Below are positions 9,120 to 18,088 of a stretch of 64,000 nucleotides of DNA, piece by piece. Source of the stretch: Chenggangzhangella methanolivorans (GTDB lineage Bacteria > Pseudomonadota > Alphaproteobacteria > Rhizobiales > Methylopilaceae); assembly GCF_019797865.1 (NCBI RefSeq), contig NZ_CP081869.1:2753501-2817500 (forward strand), written 5' to 3'. The position numbers were made by a program, and so were the translations under genes. The notes below the pieces were generated by a model. It was not told the origin of the DNA. It saw only the letters and a list, made by a program, of their open reading frames with translations, and ran no database searches. Position 1 is the first letter of the stretch, and every line of letters starts with the position of its first letter.

Positions 9120-10435
9120 CCGCGGGGCTTCCGCCGCAGGAGATCATCCGCCTGAAGCGCGACGGCGGGCGACTGCCGCCCGAGACCATCGAGGCGTTCG
9201 TTCAGGGCGTCGTCTCGGGCGCGGTGACCGACGCGCAGCTCGGCGCCTTCGCCATGGCCGCGTGGCTGAACGGCCTCGACCGCGACGAGACGGTCGCGCT
9301 CACCCGCGCCATGACGGCGTCCGGCCGCACGCTCGACTGGTCGGGCCTGCCGGGCCCGGCGCTCGACAAGCATTCGACCGGCGGGATCGGCGACACGGTC
9401 AGCCTCATCCTGGCGCCGGCGCTCGCGGCCTGCGGGGCCTTCGTGCCGATGATCGCAGGGCGGGGCCTTGGCCACACCGGCGGCACGATCGACAAGCTCG
9501 ACGCCATTCCGGGCTACATGACGCGGCCCGACGTCGGCGTGTTCCGCGCCGCGGTGCGCGACGCCGGATGCGCGATCGTCGGGCAGACGCAGGACGTCGC
9601 CCCCGCCGACCGGCGCCTCTACGCCGCGCGCGACGTGACCGCGACGGTGGAGTCGCTGCCGCTCATCACCGCCTCGATCCTGTCGAAGAAGCTCGCGGCG
9701 GGCCTCTCGGCGCTGGTGCTCGACGTGAAGACCGGTTCGGGCGCCTTCATGGCGTCGATCGACGACGCCCGCGCGCTCGCGCGCTCGCTGGTGGAGGTCG
9801 CGAACGGCGCCGGGCTCAAGACCTCGGCGCTGCTGACCGACATGGACGAGCCGCTTGCCCCGGTCGCGGGCAACGCGCTCGAGATCCTGCACGCGGTCGA
9901 GATTCTTGCGGGGCGGCGCGAGGACGCGCGGCTCGTCGCGGTCACCGCGGCGCTCGGCGGCGAGACGCTGGCGCAAGGCGGCCTCGCGGCCTCGGCCGAG
10001 GAGGGGGCGGCGCGGATCGCCGCGGCGATCTCGTCCGGCGCCGCCGCCGAACGCTTCGCCCGCATGGTCGCGGCGCTCGGCGGGCCTTCCGACCTCGTCG
10101 ACCGTCCGCGCGCCCATCTGGCGGAGGCCAGGACCACGCTTGCCGTCGCGCCGGAGCGGCCGGGCGTCGTGGCGGGGGTCGAGACGCGCGCGCTCGGCCT
10201 TGCGGTCGTGGCGCTCGGCGGCGGCCGGACCCGCGCGGAGGACGGGATCGACGTCTCGGTCGGGTTGGACCGGCTCGCAGGCGTCGGCGAAGAGGTCGGC
10301 CCCGACCGGCCGCTCGCGATCGTGCATGCGCGCGACGCCGGCGCGGCCGAGCGCGCGGCGGCCGCGGTGCGGGCCGCCTACCGGACCGCGGAGGCGGCCG
10401 CGCGCCGCCCGCTCGTGCTGGAGCGGATCGCGTGA
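9116..10435 (+). CDS. deoA: Thymidine phosphorylase
   Basis: It splits thymidine with phosphate to thymine and 2-deoxyribose-1-phosphate. The 439-residue protein has the family signature around [19 protein letters not shown] (residues 83-101) and [21 protein letters not shown] (residues 188-208). The start overlaps the cdd stop by 4 bp. The deoB GTG start overlaps its own stop. Both overlaps support translational coupling. Confidence 0.95.
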   Translation: MTAGLPPQEIIRLKRDGGRLPPETIEAFVQGVVSGAVTDAQLGAFAMAAWLNGLDRDETVALTRAMTASGRTLDWSGLPGPALDKHSTGGIGDTVSLILAPALAACGAFVPMIAGRGLGHTGGTIDKLDAIPGYMTRPDVGVFRAAVRDAGCAIVGQTQDVAPADRRLYAARDVTATVESLPLITASILSKKLAAGLSALVLDVKTGSGAFMASIDDARALARSLVEVANGAGLKTSALLTDMDEPLAPVAGNALEILHAVEILAGRREDARLVAVTAALGGETLAQGGLAASAEEGAARIAAAISSGAAAERFARMVAALGGPSDLVDRPRAHLAEARTTLAVAPERPGVVAGVETRALGLAVVALGGGRTRAEDGIDVSVGLDRLAGVGEEVGPDRPLAIVHARDAGAAERAAAAVRAAYRTAEAAARRPLVLERIA

Positions 10436-11661
10436 CCCGGGCGCTGCTTCTGGTGCTCGATTCCGTGGGGATCGGCGGCGCGCCCGACGCCGCCCGCTTC
10501 GGCGACGAGGGCGCCGACACGCTCGGCCATATCGCCGAGGCCGCGGCCGCGGGTTCGGCCTCCCGCGCCGGCCTCCGCTCAGGGCCATTGCGGCTGCCGA
10601 ACTTCGTCGCGCTCGGCCTCGGCGAGGCGGCGCGGATCGCGACCGGCCGCACGCCGCCCGGCCTTGAAGGCGCGGCGACCGGCGGACTCTGGGGCGCGGC
10701 GGAAGAGATTTCCTCGGGCAAGGACACGCCCTCGGGCCACTGGGAGCTGACCGGCGCGCCGGTGCTGTTCGACTGGGGCTATTTTCCGAAGACCGACCCG
10801 GCCTTCCCGCCGGAGCTCATCGCGGATCTCGTCGCGCAGGGCGGCTTGCCCGGCGTGCTGGGCGGCGTCCACGCCTCCGGCACCGCGATCATCGAACGGC
10901 TCGGCGAGGAGCATGTGCGGACAGGGAAACCGATCGTCTACACCTCGGCCGACAGCGTGTTCCAGATCGCGGCCCACGAGGAGGCGTTCGGGCTCGAGCG
11001 GCTCTACGCGCTCTGCGAGATCGCCCGACACCTCGTCGATCCGCTGAATGTCGGGCGCGTCATCGCCCGCCCTTTCGTCGGGACAGGCGCCGCGGACTTC
11101 GCCCGCACCGGCAACCGCCGCGACTACGCCACGCCCCCGCACGAGCCGACCCTGCTCGCCCGCGCAAGCCAGGCGGGCCGGGAGGTGGTCTCGGTCGGCA
11201 AGATCGGCGACATTTTCGCCCATGAGGGCACGGGCCGCGTCGTGAAGGCCAAGGGCAACGCCGCGCTGCTCGACGCCGCGCTCGCGGCCTTGGCGGACCT
11301 GCCGGACGGCGGCTTCGTGATCGCCAACATCATCGACTTCGACACCGAATACGGCCACCGCCGCGACGTCGCGGGCTACGCGGCCGCGCTCGAGGCTTTC
11401 GACGCGCGCATCCCGGACATCCGCGCGGCGCTTTCGCCCGGCGACCTCTGCGTCGTCACCGCCGACCACGGTTGCGACCCGACCTGGGAAGGCGCCGACC
11501 ACACCCGCGAGCGCGTTCCCGTGCTCGCCTTCGGGCCGGGCTTCGGTCCAGGCCCGATCGGGCTGCGAGCGAGCTTCGCCGACGTCGGCGCGACGCTCGG
11601 CGCCCATCTCGGGCTCGGGCCCGGCCGCCACGGAACCCCCTGGACGCTTGGAAGAACCTGA
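10432..11661 (+). CDS. deoB: Phosphopentomutase
   Basis: It interconverts (deoxy)ribose-1-phosphate and -5-phosphate, linking nucleoside phosphorolysis to central metabolism. It starts at GTG 10432, overlapping the deoA stop as GTGA. The protein has 409 residues, normal for the family. Alkaline-phosphatase superfamily metal ligands are visible in [14 protein letters not shown] at the N-terminus and in [14 protein letters not shown] and [14 protein letters not shown](A)DHTRE near the C-terminus. The frame is open far upstream, but that extension runs through deoA and is not coding. Confidence 0.95.
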   Translation: MTRALLLVLDSVGIGGAPDAARFGDEGADTLGHIAEAAAAGSASRAGLRSGPLRLPNFVALGLGEAARIATGRTPPGLEGAATGGLWGAAEEISSGKDTPSGHWELTGAPVLFDWGYFPKTDPAFPPELIADLVAQGGLPGVLGGVHASGTAIIERLGEEHVRTGKPIVYTSADSVFQIAAHEEAFGLERLYALCEIARHLVDPLNVGRVIARPFVGTGAADFARTGNRRDYATPPHEPTLLARASQAGREVVSVGKIGDIFAHEGTGRVVKAKGNAALLDAALAALADLPDGGFVIANIIDFDTEYGHRRDVAGYAAALEAFDARIPDIRAALSPGDLCVVTADHGCDPTWEGADHTRERVPVLAFGPGFGPGPIGLRASFADVGATLGAHLGLGPGRHGTPWTLGRT

Positions 11662-11666
11662 CCGCC

Positions 11667-12296
11667 ATGCCGAACGCCACCGTCATCGATCACCCGCTGG
11701 TGCAGCACAAGCTGACGCTCATGCGCGAGAAGGACCGGTCGACCGCGAGCTTCCGCCTGCTGCTGCGGGAGATCTCGCTGCTGCTCGCCTATGAGGTGAC
11801 GCGCGATCTCCCGGTCGAGCTCGTCGACATCGAGACGCCGGTCGCGCCGATGCGCGCGCCCAAGCTCGCCGGCAAGAAGCTGGTGTTCGCCTCGATCCTG
11901 CGGGCCGGCAACGGCCTCGTGGACGGCATGCTCGACCTCGTGCCCTCGGCGCGCGTCGCCCATGTCGGGCTCTATCGCGACCACGAGACGCTCCAGCCGG
12001 TGCGCTACTTCTTCAAGGCCCCGGCCGAGCTCTGCGACCGGCTGGTGATCGTGGTCGACCCGATGCTGGCGACCGGCAATTCGGCCGTCGACGCGGTGCA
12101 GGAGCTGAAGGACGCCGGCGCGAAGGATCTGCGGTTCCTTTGCCTGCTCGCCGCCCCCGAGGGGATCGCCCGCTTCGAGGCCGTCCATCCGGAAGTGCCC
12201 GTCTACACCGCGGCGATCGACGAGAAGCTCAACGAGCACGGCTACATCGTGCCGGGGCTGGGCGACGCGGGAGATCGGCTCTACGGGACGAAGTGA
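11667..12296 (+). CDS. upp: Uracil phosphoribosyltransferase
   Basis: It makes UMP from uracil and PRPP. It is the last gene of the salvage operon, 5 bp after deoB. The start is [19 protein letters not shown], and the length is 209 residues. The PRPP-binding loop is [19 protein letters not shown] (residues 130-148). The uracil-specific C-terminus ends [19 protein letters not shown]. Together the four genes recycle pyrimidine nucleosides to UMP and pentose phosphate. Confidence 0.95.
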   Translation: MPNATVIDHPLVQHKLTLMREKDRSTASFRLLLREISLLLAYEVTRDLPVELVDIETPVAPMRAPKLAGKKLVFASILRAGNGLVDGMLDLVPSARVAHVGLYRDHETLQPVRYFFKAPAELCDRLVIVVDPMLATGNSAVDAVQELKDAGAKDLRFLCLLAAPEGIARFEAVHPEVPVYTAAIDEKLNEHGYIVPGLGDAGDRLYGTK

Positions 12297-12345
12297 AGGC
12301 GGCGTCCCGGCATCGGAAACTCCGACTCGACGGGACGGCATGAAA

Positions 12346-12357
12346 TGTTGCTATAAT
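12346..12357 (+). promoter_or_regulatory. Extended -10 promoter (TGCTATAAT) for the RhuM gene
   Basis: TTGCTATAAT contains a perfect TATAAT hexamer with a TG one base before it, ending about 28 bp before the RhuM start at 12386. No clear -35 box is seen, as expected for an extended -10 promoter. Such a consensus E. coli-like promoter stands out in this GC-rich sequence. Confidence 0.55.
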
Positions 12358-12385
12358 GTTCCGGTCGGTTGGATCGGATGAGACG

Positions 12386-13231
12386 ATGGGCGAGAACGAG
12401 GGCGGACCTGTTCAGCTGACCGAGGACGCCGAAACGGGCGACCGCTTTCTTGTTTACTCCACTGAAAAGGGCCTTCGGCTTGACATCCGCTATGCGAGCG
12501 AAACGCTCTGGATGTCTCAAGCCCAGATCGGTCAGCTTTTCGGCCGGGACGTGTCAGTCATTTCCCGGCACATCGCCAACATTTTTGAGGAAGGCGAGCT
12601 CGACGAGCCGACTTCTTTGCAAAAAATGCAAACAACCAATGGCCGGCCCACAACCGCCTACAACCTCGATGTCGTGATCTCGGTGGGTTATCGGGTCTCG
12701 TCGGCCCAGGCTACGGTCTTTCGGCGCTGGGCGACCGGCGTATTGGTTCAGTTCGCAAAGAAAGGGTTCGTAATTGACTCTGGTCGGCTCAAGCGACCAG
12801 AGCATAGCGACCGGATCGCCGAGCTCCGCGATATTATTCGCGACATTCGCGCAGATGAATCTAACGTCTACAAGGAACTTCGAAGCATCTGCGCGATGTG
12901 CCAGGACTATGACGGCTCCACGGATGTGGCCCGGGAGTTCTATCAACGCACACAGGCGAAGCTGATTTATGCCGTCGTTTCGCAGACGCCATCGGAGATC
13001 GTCGCGGCTCGGGCGGACTGCGAGGCTGACAACATGGGCCTGCAGGGCTGGCCCAATGACAGCATTCGAAAGACCGATGTCGCCGTCTCCAAAAACTACC
13101 TGGCTCAACAGGAAATTCGAGAGCTCAACCGGCTCACCACGATCCTTTTGGACATTTTCGAGGACCAGCTCGATCTCGGCCGTCTCGTCGTGATGGCCGA
13201 CGCGACGCGGCTGCTTGAGCAGCGACTCTAG
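12386..13231 (+). CDS. RhuM family protein, C-terminus cut by a stop codon and a frameshift
   Basis: MGENEGGPVQLTEDAETGD begins the protein at 12386 (an alternative Met is at 12356). The N-terminal RhuM/Fic-associated DNA-binding-like domain is seen as ETLWMSQAQIGQLFGRDVSV and GRPTTAYNLDVVISVGYRV, followed by RWAT. RhuM was first named on a Salmonella pathogenicity island. Its biochemical role is not established, though many homologues sit in mobile regions. A TAG at 13229-13231 stops the frame. The usual C-terminus continues afterwards (GGSVKAADAK), then, one missing base later near 13286, AESEYAKFDERRKLERQQEA, ending at 13416. The gene is therefore either truncated or misread. It is isolated between upp and dapD with lower GC, so it is probably acquired. 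Confidence 0.8.
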   Translation: MGENEGGPVQLTEDAETGDRFLVYSTEKGLRLDIRYASETLWMSQAQIGQLFGRDVSVISRHIANIFEEGELDEPTSLQKMQTTNGRPTTAYNLDVVISVGYRVSSAQATVFRRWATGVLVQFAKKGFVIDSGRLKRPEHSDRIAELRDIIRDIRADESNVYKELRSICAMCQDYDGSTDVAREFYQRTQAKLIYAVVSQTPSEIVAARADCEADNMGLQGWPNDSIRKTDVAVSKNYLAQQEIRELNRLTTILLDIFEDQLDLGRLVVMADATRLLEQRL

Positions 13232-13509
13232 CAGTTGGGGAGGGGCGTGCTCCGGACTGGCGGATCCGTGAAGGCGGCAGACGCGAAGCGGAAAGCGAAT
13301 ACGCGAAGTTCGACGAGCGGCGGAAACTCGAACGCCAGCAAGAGGCCGAGGTGCGCATCTCCGACCTCGCGCGCGAAGCCAAAGGGCTACCCAAAGGTCC
13401 GAGACGAAGGGACTGAGAGCGCGAAGAGCGCGCGCTCATGATTGACATCGCCCTTCCCGGCGCTTCAAACCTCGCGCCGACAAAATCCCTGCCGGAGCCA
13501 GAGCCAAAG

Positions 13510-14352
13510 ATGTCCCACGCCGACCTCGCCGCCGCGATCGACGACGCCTGGGAGAAGCGCGCCGAGATCACCCCCGCGACGACCGGCGCCGCGCGCGAGG
13601 CCGTGGAGCACACGCTCGCGGGCCTCGACAAGGGCGAGATCCGCGTCGCCGTGCCGGAAGGCGGCAAGTGGACCGTGCATCAGTGGGCCAAGAAGGCCGT
13701 GCTGCTGTCGTTCCGCCTCAATGACATGGCCGCGATCCCGGGCGGTCCCGGCGCGGCGACCTGGTGGGACAAGGTGCCCTCGAAGTTCGACGGCTGGACG
13801 GAGCCGGAGTTCAGGCAGGCGGGCTTTCGCGCCGTGCCGGGCTCGATCGTGCGCCGCTCTGCCTATGTGGCGCCGAACGTCGTGCTGATGCCGAGCTTCG
13901 TGAACGTCGGAGCCTATGTGGATGCCGGCACGATGGTCGACACCTGGGTGACGGTCGGCTCCTGCGCGCAGATCGGCAAGAACGTGCATCTGTCGGGGGG
14001 CGTGGGCATCGGCGGCGTGCTGGAGCCGCTGCAGGCCGGCCCCGTGATCATCGAGGACGACTGCTTCATCGGCGCGCGCTCGGAGGTCGTCGAGGGCGTG
14101 GTGGTGCGCAAGGGTTCGGTGCTCTCGATGGGCGTGTTCATCTCGGCCACGACCAAGATCGTCGACCGGGCGACCGGCGAGGTCTTCGTCGGCGAAGTGC
14201 CGGAATATTCGGTCGTGGTGCCGGGCGCGCTGCCCGGCAAGCCGCTGCCGGACGGGACCCCCGGCCCCTCGCTCTACTGCGCCGTGATCGTGAAGCGCGT
14301 GGACGCGCAGACGCGGTCGAAGACCGCGATCAACGAGCTGCTGCGGGACTGA
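13510..14352 (+). CDS. dapD: 2,3,4,5-tetrahydropyridine-2,6-dicarboxylate N-succinyltransferase
   Basis: It catalyses the succinylase-branch step of lysine and diaminopimelate synthesis: succinyl-CoA plus tetrahydrodipicolinate gives N-succinyl-2-amino-6-oxopimelate. The start [20 protein letters not shown] at 13510 gives 280 residues, normal for the family. The upstream in-frame Met at 13438 adds an atypical leader. The left-handed beta-helix hexapeptide repeats run from about [18 protein letters not shown] to [16 protein letters not shown]. It is followed by dapE on the same strand. Confidence 0.94.
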   Translation: MSHADLAAAIDDAWEKRAEITPATTGAAREAVEHTLAGLDKGEIRVAVPEGGKWTVHQWAKKAVLLSFRLNDMAAIPGGPGAATWWDKVPSKFDGWTEPEFRQAGFRAVPGSIVRRSAYVAPNVVLMPSFVNVGAYVDAGTMVDTWVTVGSCAQIGKNVHLSGGVGIGGVLEPLQAGPVIIEDDCFIGARSEVVEGVVVRKGSVLSMGVFISATTKIVDRATGEVFVGEVPEYSVVVPGALPGKPLPDGTPGPSLYCAVIVKRVDAQTRSKTAINELLRD

Positions 14353-14392
14353 AGCCCCAGGGCTCGGGCCCGCCGGCGCAAGCCGCGCCAGG

Positions 14393-14491
14393 CGTTATCC
14401 CGGGCTTGACCCGGGATCCAGACACGCCAACGATGACGGCTTCTCGGCGCCGTCGACGGTTCTGGATCCCGGCTCTTCGGCCGGATGACGG
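14393..14491. repeat. Dispersed composite hairpin repeat between dapD and dapE
   Basis: The left arm contains CCCGGGCTTGACCCGGGATC. The right arm contains GGATCCCGGCTCTTCGGCC. The two halves are inverted relative to each other around a variable centre, matching the elements near 32.9 kb and 34.8 kb. Confidence 0.88.
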
Positions 14492-14540
14492 GCGGTTGTT
14501 CCGGAGTTTTTCACCCGAGGCGCGACAGGCCGAAGCAGCC

Positions 14541-15692
14541 ATGACCATCGACCCCAGGGATCCCGTCGCGGTCGCGCAAGGCCTGATCGCCTGCGAAAGC
14601 GTCACCCCGGCCGAAGGCGGCGCGCTGGCGCTGCTCGAAGGGCTGCTGACGCCGCTCGGCTTCGAGGTCCGCCGCCCGGTCTTCACCGACCAGAACACCC
14701 CCGACGTCGAGAACCTGTTCGCCCGCCGCGGCGAAGGCGCGAGCTTCGTGTTCGCGGGACACACCGACGTCGTGCCGGTGGGCGAGGCGGCGGCCTGGAC
14801 CCAAGGACCGTTTTCGGGCGCGGTTCGCAACGGCGAGCTCTTCGGCCGCGGCGCGGTCGACATGAAGGGCGCGATCGCCTGCATGGTGGCGGCCGTCGCC
14901 CGTCGGCCGGAGGCAGGTCCCGTCGCCTTCCTCATCACCGGCGACGAGGAGGGGCCGGCGGTCAACGGCACCGCGAAGCTGCTCGACTGGGCGCAGGCGC
15001 GGGGCGAGACGTTCTCCGCCTGCCTGCTCGGCGAGCCCTCGAACCCGCAGGCGCTCGGCGACGAGATCAAGGTCGGCCGCCGCGGCAGCCATTCGGGGAC
15101 GCTCACGATCCGCGGCGTCCAGGGCCACGTCGCCTATCCGCACCGCGCCGACAATCCGATCCGCAAGCTGCAGCGCGCGCTCGCCGCGCTGATGGACGAG
15201 CCGCTCGACCAGGGCTCCGAGCATTTCCAGCCGTCGAACCTCGAGGTGGTCGGCGTCGAGAGCGGCGCCGGGGCGTTCAACGTCATCCCGGGCGTCGCGA
15301 CCGCGCGCTTCAACGTCCGCTACAATGACGGACACACGTGGCGAAGCCTCGAAGACACGATCCGTAGCCGGCTGAACGATGCGATCGGCGGCGACGCCTA
15401 CGACCTCGTCTTCGAGACCAACACCGGCGACGCGTTCCTCACCCCGCCGGGCGACTTCGTCGAGGCGATCGCCGACGCGGTGGAGGCCGAGACCGGCCGC
15501 CGCCCGGCGCTCACCACTTCGGGCGGCACCTCCGACGCGCGCTTCATCCGGGCCTATTGCCCGGTGCTGGAGTTCGGCCTCGTCGGCCAGACCATGCACA
15601 AGGTCGACGAGCGCGTTGCGGTCGCCGATCTCGAGACGCTGACGCGGATCTACGAGCGGGCGCTGGTCGCCGCCGCCGGGGAAAGGCCATGA
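14541..15692 (+). CDS. dapE: Succinyl-diaminopimelate desuccinylase
   Basis: This di-zinc M20 hydrolase releases LL-diaminopimelate and succinate, two steps after DapD. The start is MTIDPRDPVAVAQGLIACES, and the protein has 383 residues. Metal-site segments include FAGHTDVVPVGE, GRGAVDMKGAIACMVAA and TGDEEGPAVNGT, with the C-terminal LTTSGGTSDARFI and the terminal His in GQTMHKVDER. Its stop overlaps the start of the MAPEG gene (ATGA). Confidence 0.95.
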   Translation: MTIDPRDPVAVAQGLIACESVTPAEGGALALLEGLLTPLGFEVRRPVFTDQNTPDVENLFARRGEGASFVFAGHTDVVPVGEAAAWTQGPFSGAVRNGELFGRGAVDMKGAIACMVAAVARRPEAGPVAFLITGDEEGPAVNGTAKLLDWAQARGETFSACLLGEPSNPQALGDEIKVGRRGSHSGTLTIRGVQGHVAYPHRADNPIRKLQRALAALMDEPLDQGSEHFQPSNLEVVGVESGAGAFNVIPGVATARFNVRYNDGHTWRSLEDTIRSRLNDAIGGDAYDLVFETNTGDAFLTPPGDFVEAIADAVEAETGRRPALTTSGGTSDARFIRAYCPVLEFGLVGQTMHKVDERVAVADLETLTRIYERALVAAAGERP

Positions 15693-16069
15693 CGATCGCG
15701 CTGTGGTGCGTGCTGGCGGCGGGCCTCATGCCGATCCTCTGCGCCGGGATCGCCAAGGCCGGCGCGAGCGACTTCGACAACGCCGGCCCGCGCGAATGGC
15801 TCGCCCGGCAGGAGGGCTGGCGAAAGCGCGCTAACGCCGCCCAGAACAACGCCTGGGAGGCGTTTCCGCTGTTCGCCGTCGCGGTTCTGGTCGCGACCGT
15901 CAAGGGCGGGCCTGCGAGCCTCGTGGACTCGCTCGCGCTCGCCTGGATCCTGTTCCGGGTCGGCTATGTCGCGTGCTACCTCGCCGACCGCGCGACGCCG
16001 CGCTCGGCCTGCTTCGCTTTCGCGCTGTTCACGACGATCGCCATCTTCGTCTCGCCGCTCTGGGCCTGA
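15689..16069 (+). CDS. MAPEG family membrane protein
   Basis: This 126-residue inner-membrane protein has about four hydrophobic segments. The family features PREWLARQEGWRKRANAAQNN and WEAFPLFAVAVLVA are those of bacterial MAPEG (membrane-associated eicosanoid/glutathione metabolism-like) proteins. The substrate is unknown. It is translationally coupled to dapE by a 4-bp overlap but has no obvious link to lysine synthesis. Confidence 0.85.
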   Translation: MTIALWCVLAAGLMPILCAGIAKAGASDFDNAGPREWLARQEGWRKRANAAQNNAWEAFPLFAVAVLVATVKGGPASLVDSLALAWILFRVGYVACYLADRATPRSACFAFALFTTIAIFVSPLWA

Positions 16070-16116
16070 CGTCGCCCGGACGCTCTGACCGAGCCGAGAC
16101 CGGCTGATCGGTTCAG

Positions 16117-16151
16117 TTTCCGGATCCCGGGACAGACCCGGGACGACAGTG
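16117..16151. repeat. Half copy of the dispersed hairpin repeat
   Basis: A single palindromic arm (GGATCCCGGGACAGACCCGG plus a few bases) lies between the convergent MAPEG gene and a small minus-strand gene. It may serve as a shared terminator. Confidence 0.75.
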
Positions 16152-16192
16152 GGAGCGTCCAGGGCTTCAGGCGGGAGCGAAGAACAGGCGGC

Positions 16193-16363
16193 TCACTCCG
16201 GAGGGATCGCCATCCCGAGTTCCGACGCCTTGGCGTGGACGTCCTCCTGGCTGCGGCGCAGCCGCAACGAGATCATGCTCGCCGGGACCTTCTCGCGGAT
16301 GAGCTCCTGAAGCTGCTGGACGTTTTCCGCTGTCCAGCCGCGGTCTTCACCGACTTCGGCCAT
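16193..16363 (-). CDS. Small hypothetical protein (56 residues)
   Basis: The start MAEVGEDRGWTAENVQQLQE gives a 56-residue protein with the sequence VPASMISLRLRRSQEDVHAK. This looks like a small helix-turn-helix or GcrA/SANT-like fold, in which W-T-x-E-N-V is the usual opening of such mini-domains. Short proteins of this type are widespread in Hyphomicrobiales. Function is unknown. The longer in-frame start at 16429 lacks support. Confidence 0.6.
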   Translation of the reverse strand: MAEVGEDRGWTAENVQQLQELIREKVPASMISLRLRRSQEDVHAKASELGMAIPPE

Positions 16364-16461
16364 TCGAGCCTCCCTTGATGATGAGGAAGGACGTATGGGC
16401 GCGCTCCAGGGTCGTCGAGCGATAGGCACGCCTAAAAAGGCGGCAACCGTGAAGGCGAGGG

Positions 16462-16698
16462 CTACTCGCCGACGGCGGGCGGCGGTCCGGCCAGGATCTC
16501 GCGCGCCAAAACCTCGTCGCGGACAGCGACCTTGAGTTCGATCGACTGACCCCAGAACGGCGGGCGCCCAATGAGCCGCGCCTGTTCAAGGAACGGCGAG
16601 TGGAAGCGGACGCCATATGCCTCGAGCGCCGATATCGCGACCATCGCGGCCGCGGTCGTCTCGAAGGTCGCGACCGTGACGAAGGCGTCGTCGGTCAT
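16462..16698 (-). CDS. DUF2007-like small protein, second of a tandem pair
   Basis: The 78-residue protein begins MTDDAFVTVATFETTAAAM. It has the DUF2007 (putative signal-transducing) pattern: an N-terminal strand, then a helix with ISALEAYGVRF, then a strand ending ILAGPP. It overlaps the stop of its upstream paralogue by 4 bp, and both share the opening DAFVTVA. The biochemical role of the family is not known. Confidence 0.6.
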   Translation of the reverse strand: MTDDAFVTVATFETTAAAMVAISALEAYGVRFHSPFLEQARLIGRPPFWGQSIELKVAVRDEVLAREILAGPPPAVGE

Positions 16699-17039
16699 TT
16701 CAGACGCCTCAGCCAGAGCGGCCAGAGATGGAGGATCAGGTAGGCCGGGACCGACAGCGCGGTCCAGAACACCGGCCGCGCCCAAAAGGTCGAGGTCTCG
16801 CGCAGCGGCACAGGATCGCCCTCGCCGAGCAGCGCTCGGGCGTCGGCTTCGCAATCGGCCGGAACCCGAATGTCGATCCCCCCGATCGCCACCATCAGGG
16901 TCCAGTCGATATGGGCGAGGGATTGGCCGGTCGCATAGGTCGGCAGGCCGCGCGCCTCGAGCGCCGAGCGGGCGACGACCGCGGCCGGCAGGCTGTAGCA
17001 GACCGCGACGGTGACGAATGCGTCGCGGTCGGCGGTCAT
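16695..17039 (-). CDS. DUF2007-like protein with C-terminal membrane segment, first of a tandem pair
   Basis: The 114-residue protein begins MTADRDAFVTVAVCYSLPAA. It shares its N-terminal domain with the following gene (RSALEARGLPTYATGQ, then GGIDIRVPADCEADARALLG) and adds a hydrophobic C-terminus (FWTALSVPAYLILHLWPLW) that likely anchors it. The pair probably arose by duplication. It lies 10 bp downstream of sdhB and may be read from the sdh transcript. Confidence 0.6.
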   Translation of the reverse strand: MTADRDAFVTVAVCYSLPAAVVARSALEARGLPTYATGQSLAHIDWTLMVAIGGIDIRVPADCEADARALLGEGDPVPLRETSTFWARPVFWTALSVPAYLILHLWPLWLRRLK

Positions 17040-17049
17040 CCGGAGGACC

Positions 17050-17835
17050 TCAGAACTGGCGGGTGACCATCATGTGCTTGATCTCCGCGATGGCCTTGGC
17101 GGGATTGAGCCCCTTGGGGCAGGCCTTCGCGCAGTTCATGATCGTGTGGCAGCGGTAAAGCTTGAACGGATCCTCGAGGTCGTCAAGGCGCTTGCCGGTG
17201 TCCTCGTCGCGGCTGTCGATCAGCCAGCGATAGGCCTGCAGCAGGGCGGCGGGGCCGAGATAGCGGTCGCCGTTCCACCAGTAGCTCGGGCACGAGGTCG
17301 AGCAGCAGGCGCACAGGATGCACTCGTAGAGCCCGTCGAGCTTCTCGCGGTCGTCGCGCGACTGGCGCCACTCCGTGCCGGGGGCGCGGGTCTCGGTCTT
17401 GAGCCAGGGCTCGACGGAGGCGTGCTGAGCGTAGAATTGCGTCAGGTCGGGGACCAGGTCCTTGATCACCGGCATGTGGGGCAGCGGATAGATCTTCACC
17501 GCGCCGCCGGAATTGCACTCGTCCATGCCCTTGGTGCAGGCGAGCGTGTTGGTCCCGTCGATGTTCATCGCGCAGGAGCCGCAGATGCCCTCGCGGCAGG
17601 ACCGGCGGAAGGTGAGCGAGGCGTCGACCTTCGACTTGATCCAGATCAGCCCGTCCAGAACCATCGGGCCGCAATCGCCGCGGTCGACGTAGAAGGTGTC
17701 GACGCGCGGATTGATCCCGTCCTCCGGGTTCCAGCGATAGACCTTGAACTCGGTCGTCTCCTTGGCGCCGGACGGCTTCGGCCAGACCTTGCCTTCGACG
17801 AGGCGGGAGTTCTTCGGGAGGGTGAGCTGGACCAT
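17050..17835 (-). CDS. sdhB: Succinate dehydrogenase iron-sulfur subunit
   Basis: It carries electrons from the SdhA FAD to the membrane quinone site. The 261-residue protein has the [2Fe-2S] cysteines in [17 protein letters not shown], the [4Fe-4S] set in [16 protein letters not shown], and the [3Fe-4S] set in [17 protein letters not shown]. It is the last of the structural genes in the order sdhC-sdhD-sdhA-(small gene)-sdhB. Confidence 0.97.
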   Translation of the reverse strand: MVQLTLPKNSRLVEGKVWPKPSGAKETTEFKVYRWNPEDGINPRVDTFYVDRGDCGPMVLDGLIWIKSKVDASLTFRRSCREGICGSCAMNIDGTNTLACTKGMDECNSGGAVKIYPLPHMPVIKDLVPDLTQFYAQHASVEPWLKTETRAPGTEWRQSRDDREKLDGLYECILCACCSTSCPSYWWNGDRYLGPAALLQAYRWLIDSRDEDTGKRLDDLEDPFKLYRCHTIMNCAKACPKGLNPAKAIAEIKHMMVTRQF

Positions 17836-17842
17836 TGTTCCC

Positions 17843-18088
17843 TCAGCGCCCCTGCGTCCGCAGAGGCCGTTGGCTGGTGCATTTCTCGGTCGCGCCCGAG
17901 CGCGTCCTGAGGATGTAGACGTACAGTTTGTCGTCCGGACCGAAGTCCATGACGTAGGTGTCGATCACGCGTGCGCCGGCCTTGATGAGGGCGGCGCAGG
18001 ATTGTTCGGCGCGGACCGCACTCGAGACGGTTACGCCCATCAGTAAAATTGCGGCGGCGACCGCGATAAGGGCCGCCGAACCGGTCAA
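17843..18088 (-). CDS. Small secreted protein inserted between sdhA and sdhB, TTG start
   Basis: A TTG at 18088 overlaps the sdhA stop and begins an 81-residue frame with an apparent signal peptide ([19 protein letters not shown], then SSAVRA). A short mature part follows with two cysteines ([10 protein letters not shown] and ATEKCTSQ) and a tyrosine-rich strand VYILRTRSG. It ends 7 bp before sdhB. An internal ATG could be the real start but would shorten the signal peptide. I do not recognise the family. Its placement suggests co-expression with succinate dehydrogenase. Confidence 0.6.
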   Translation of the reverse strand: MTGSAALIAVAAAILLMGVTVSSAVRAEQSCAALIKAGARVIDTYVMDFGPDDKLYVYILRTRSGATEKCTSQRPLRTQGR

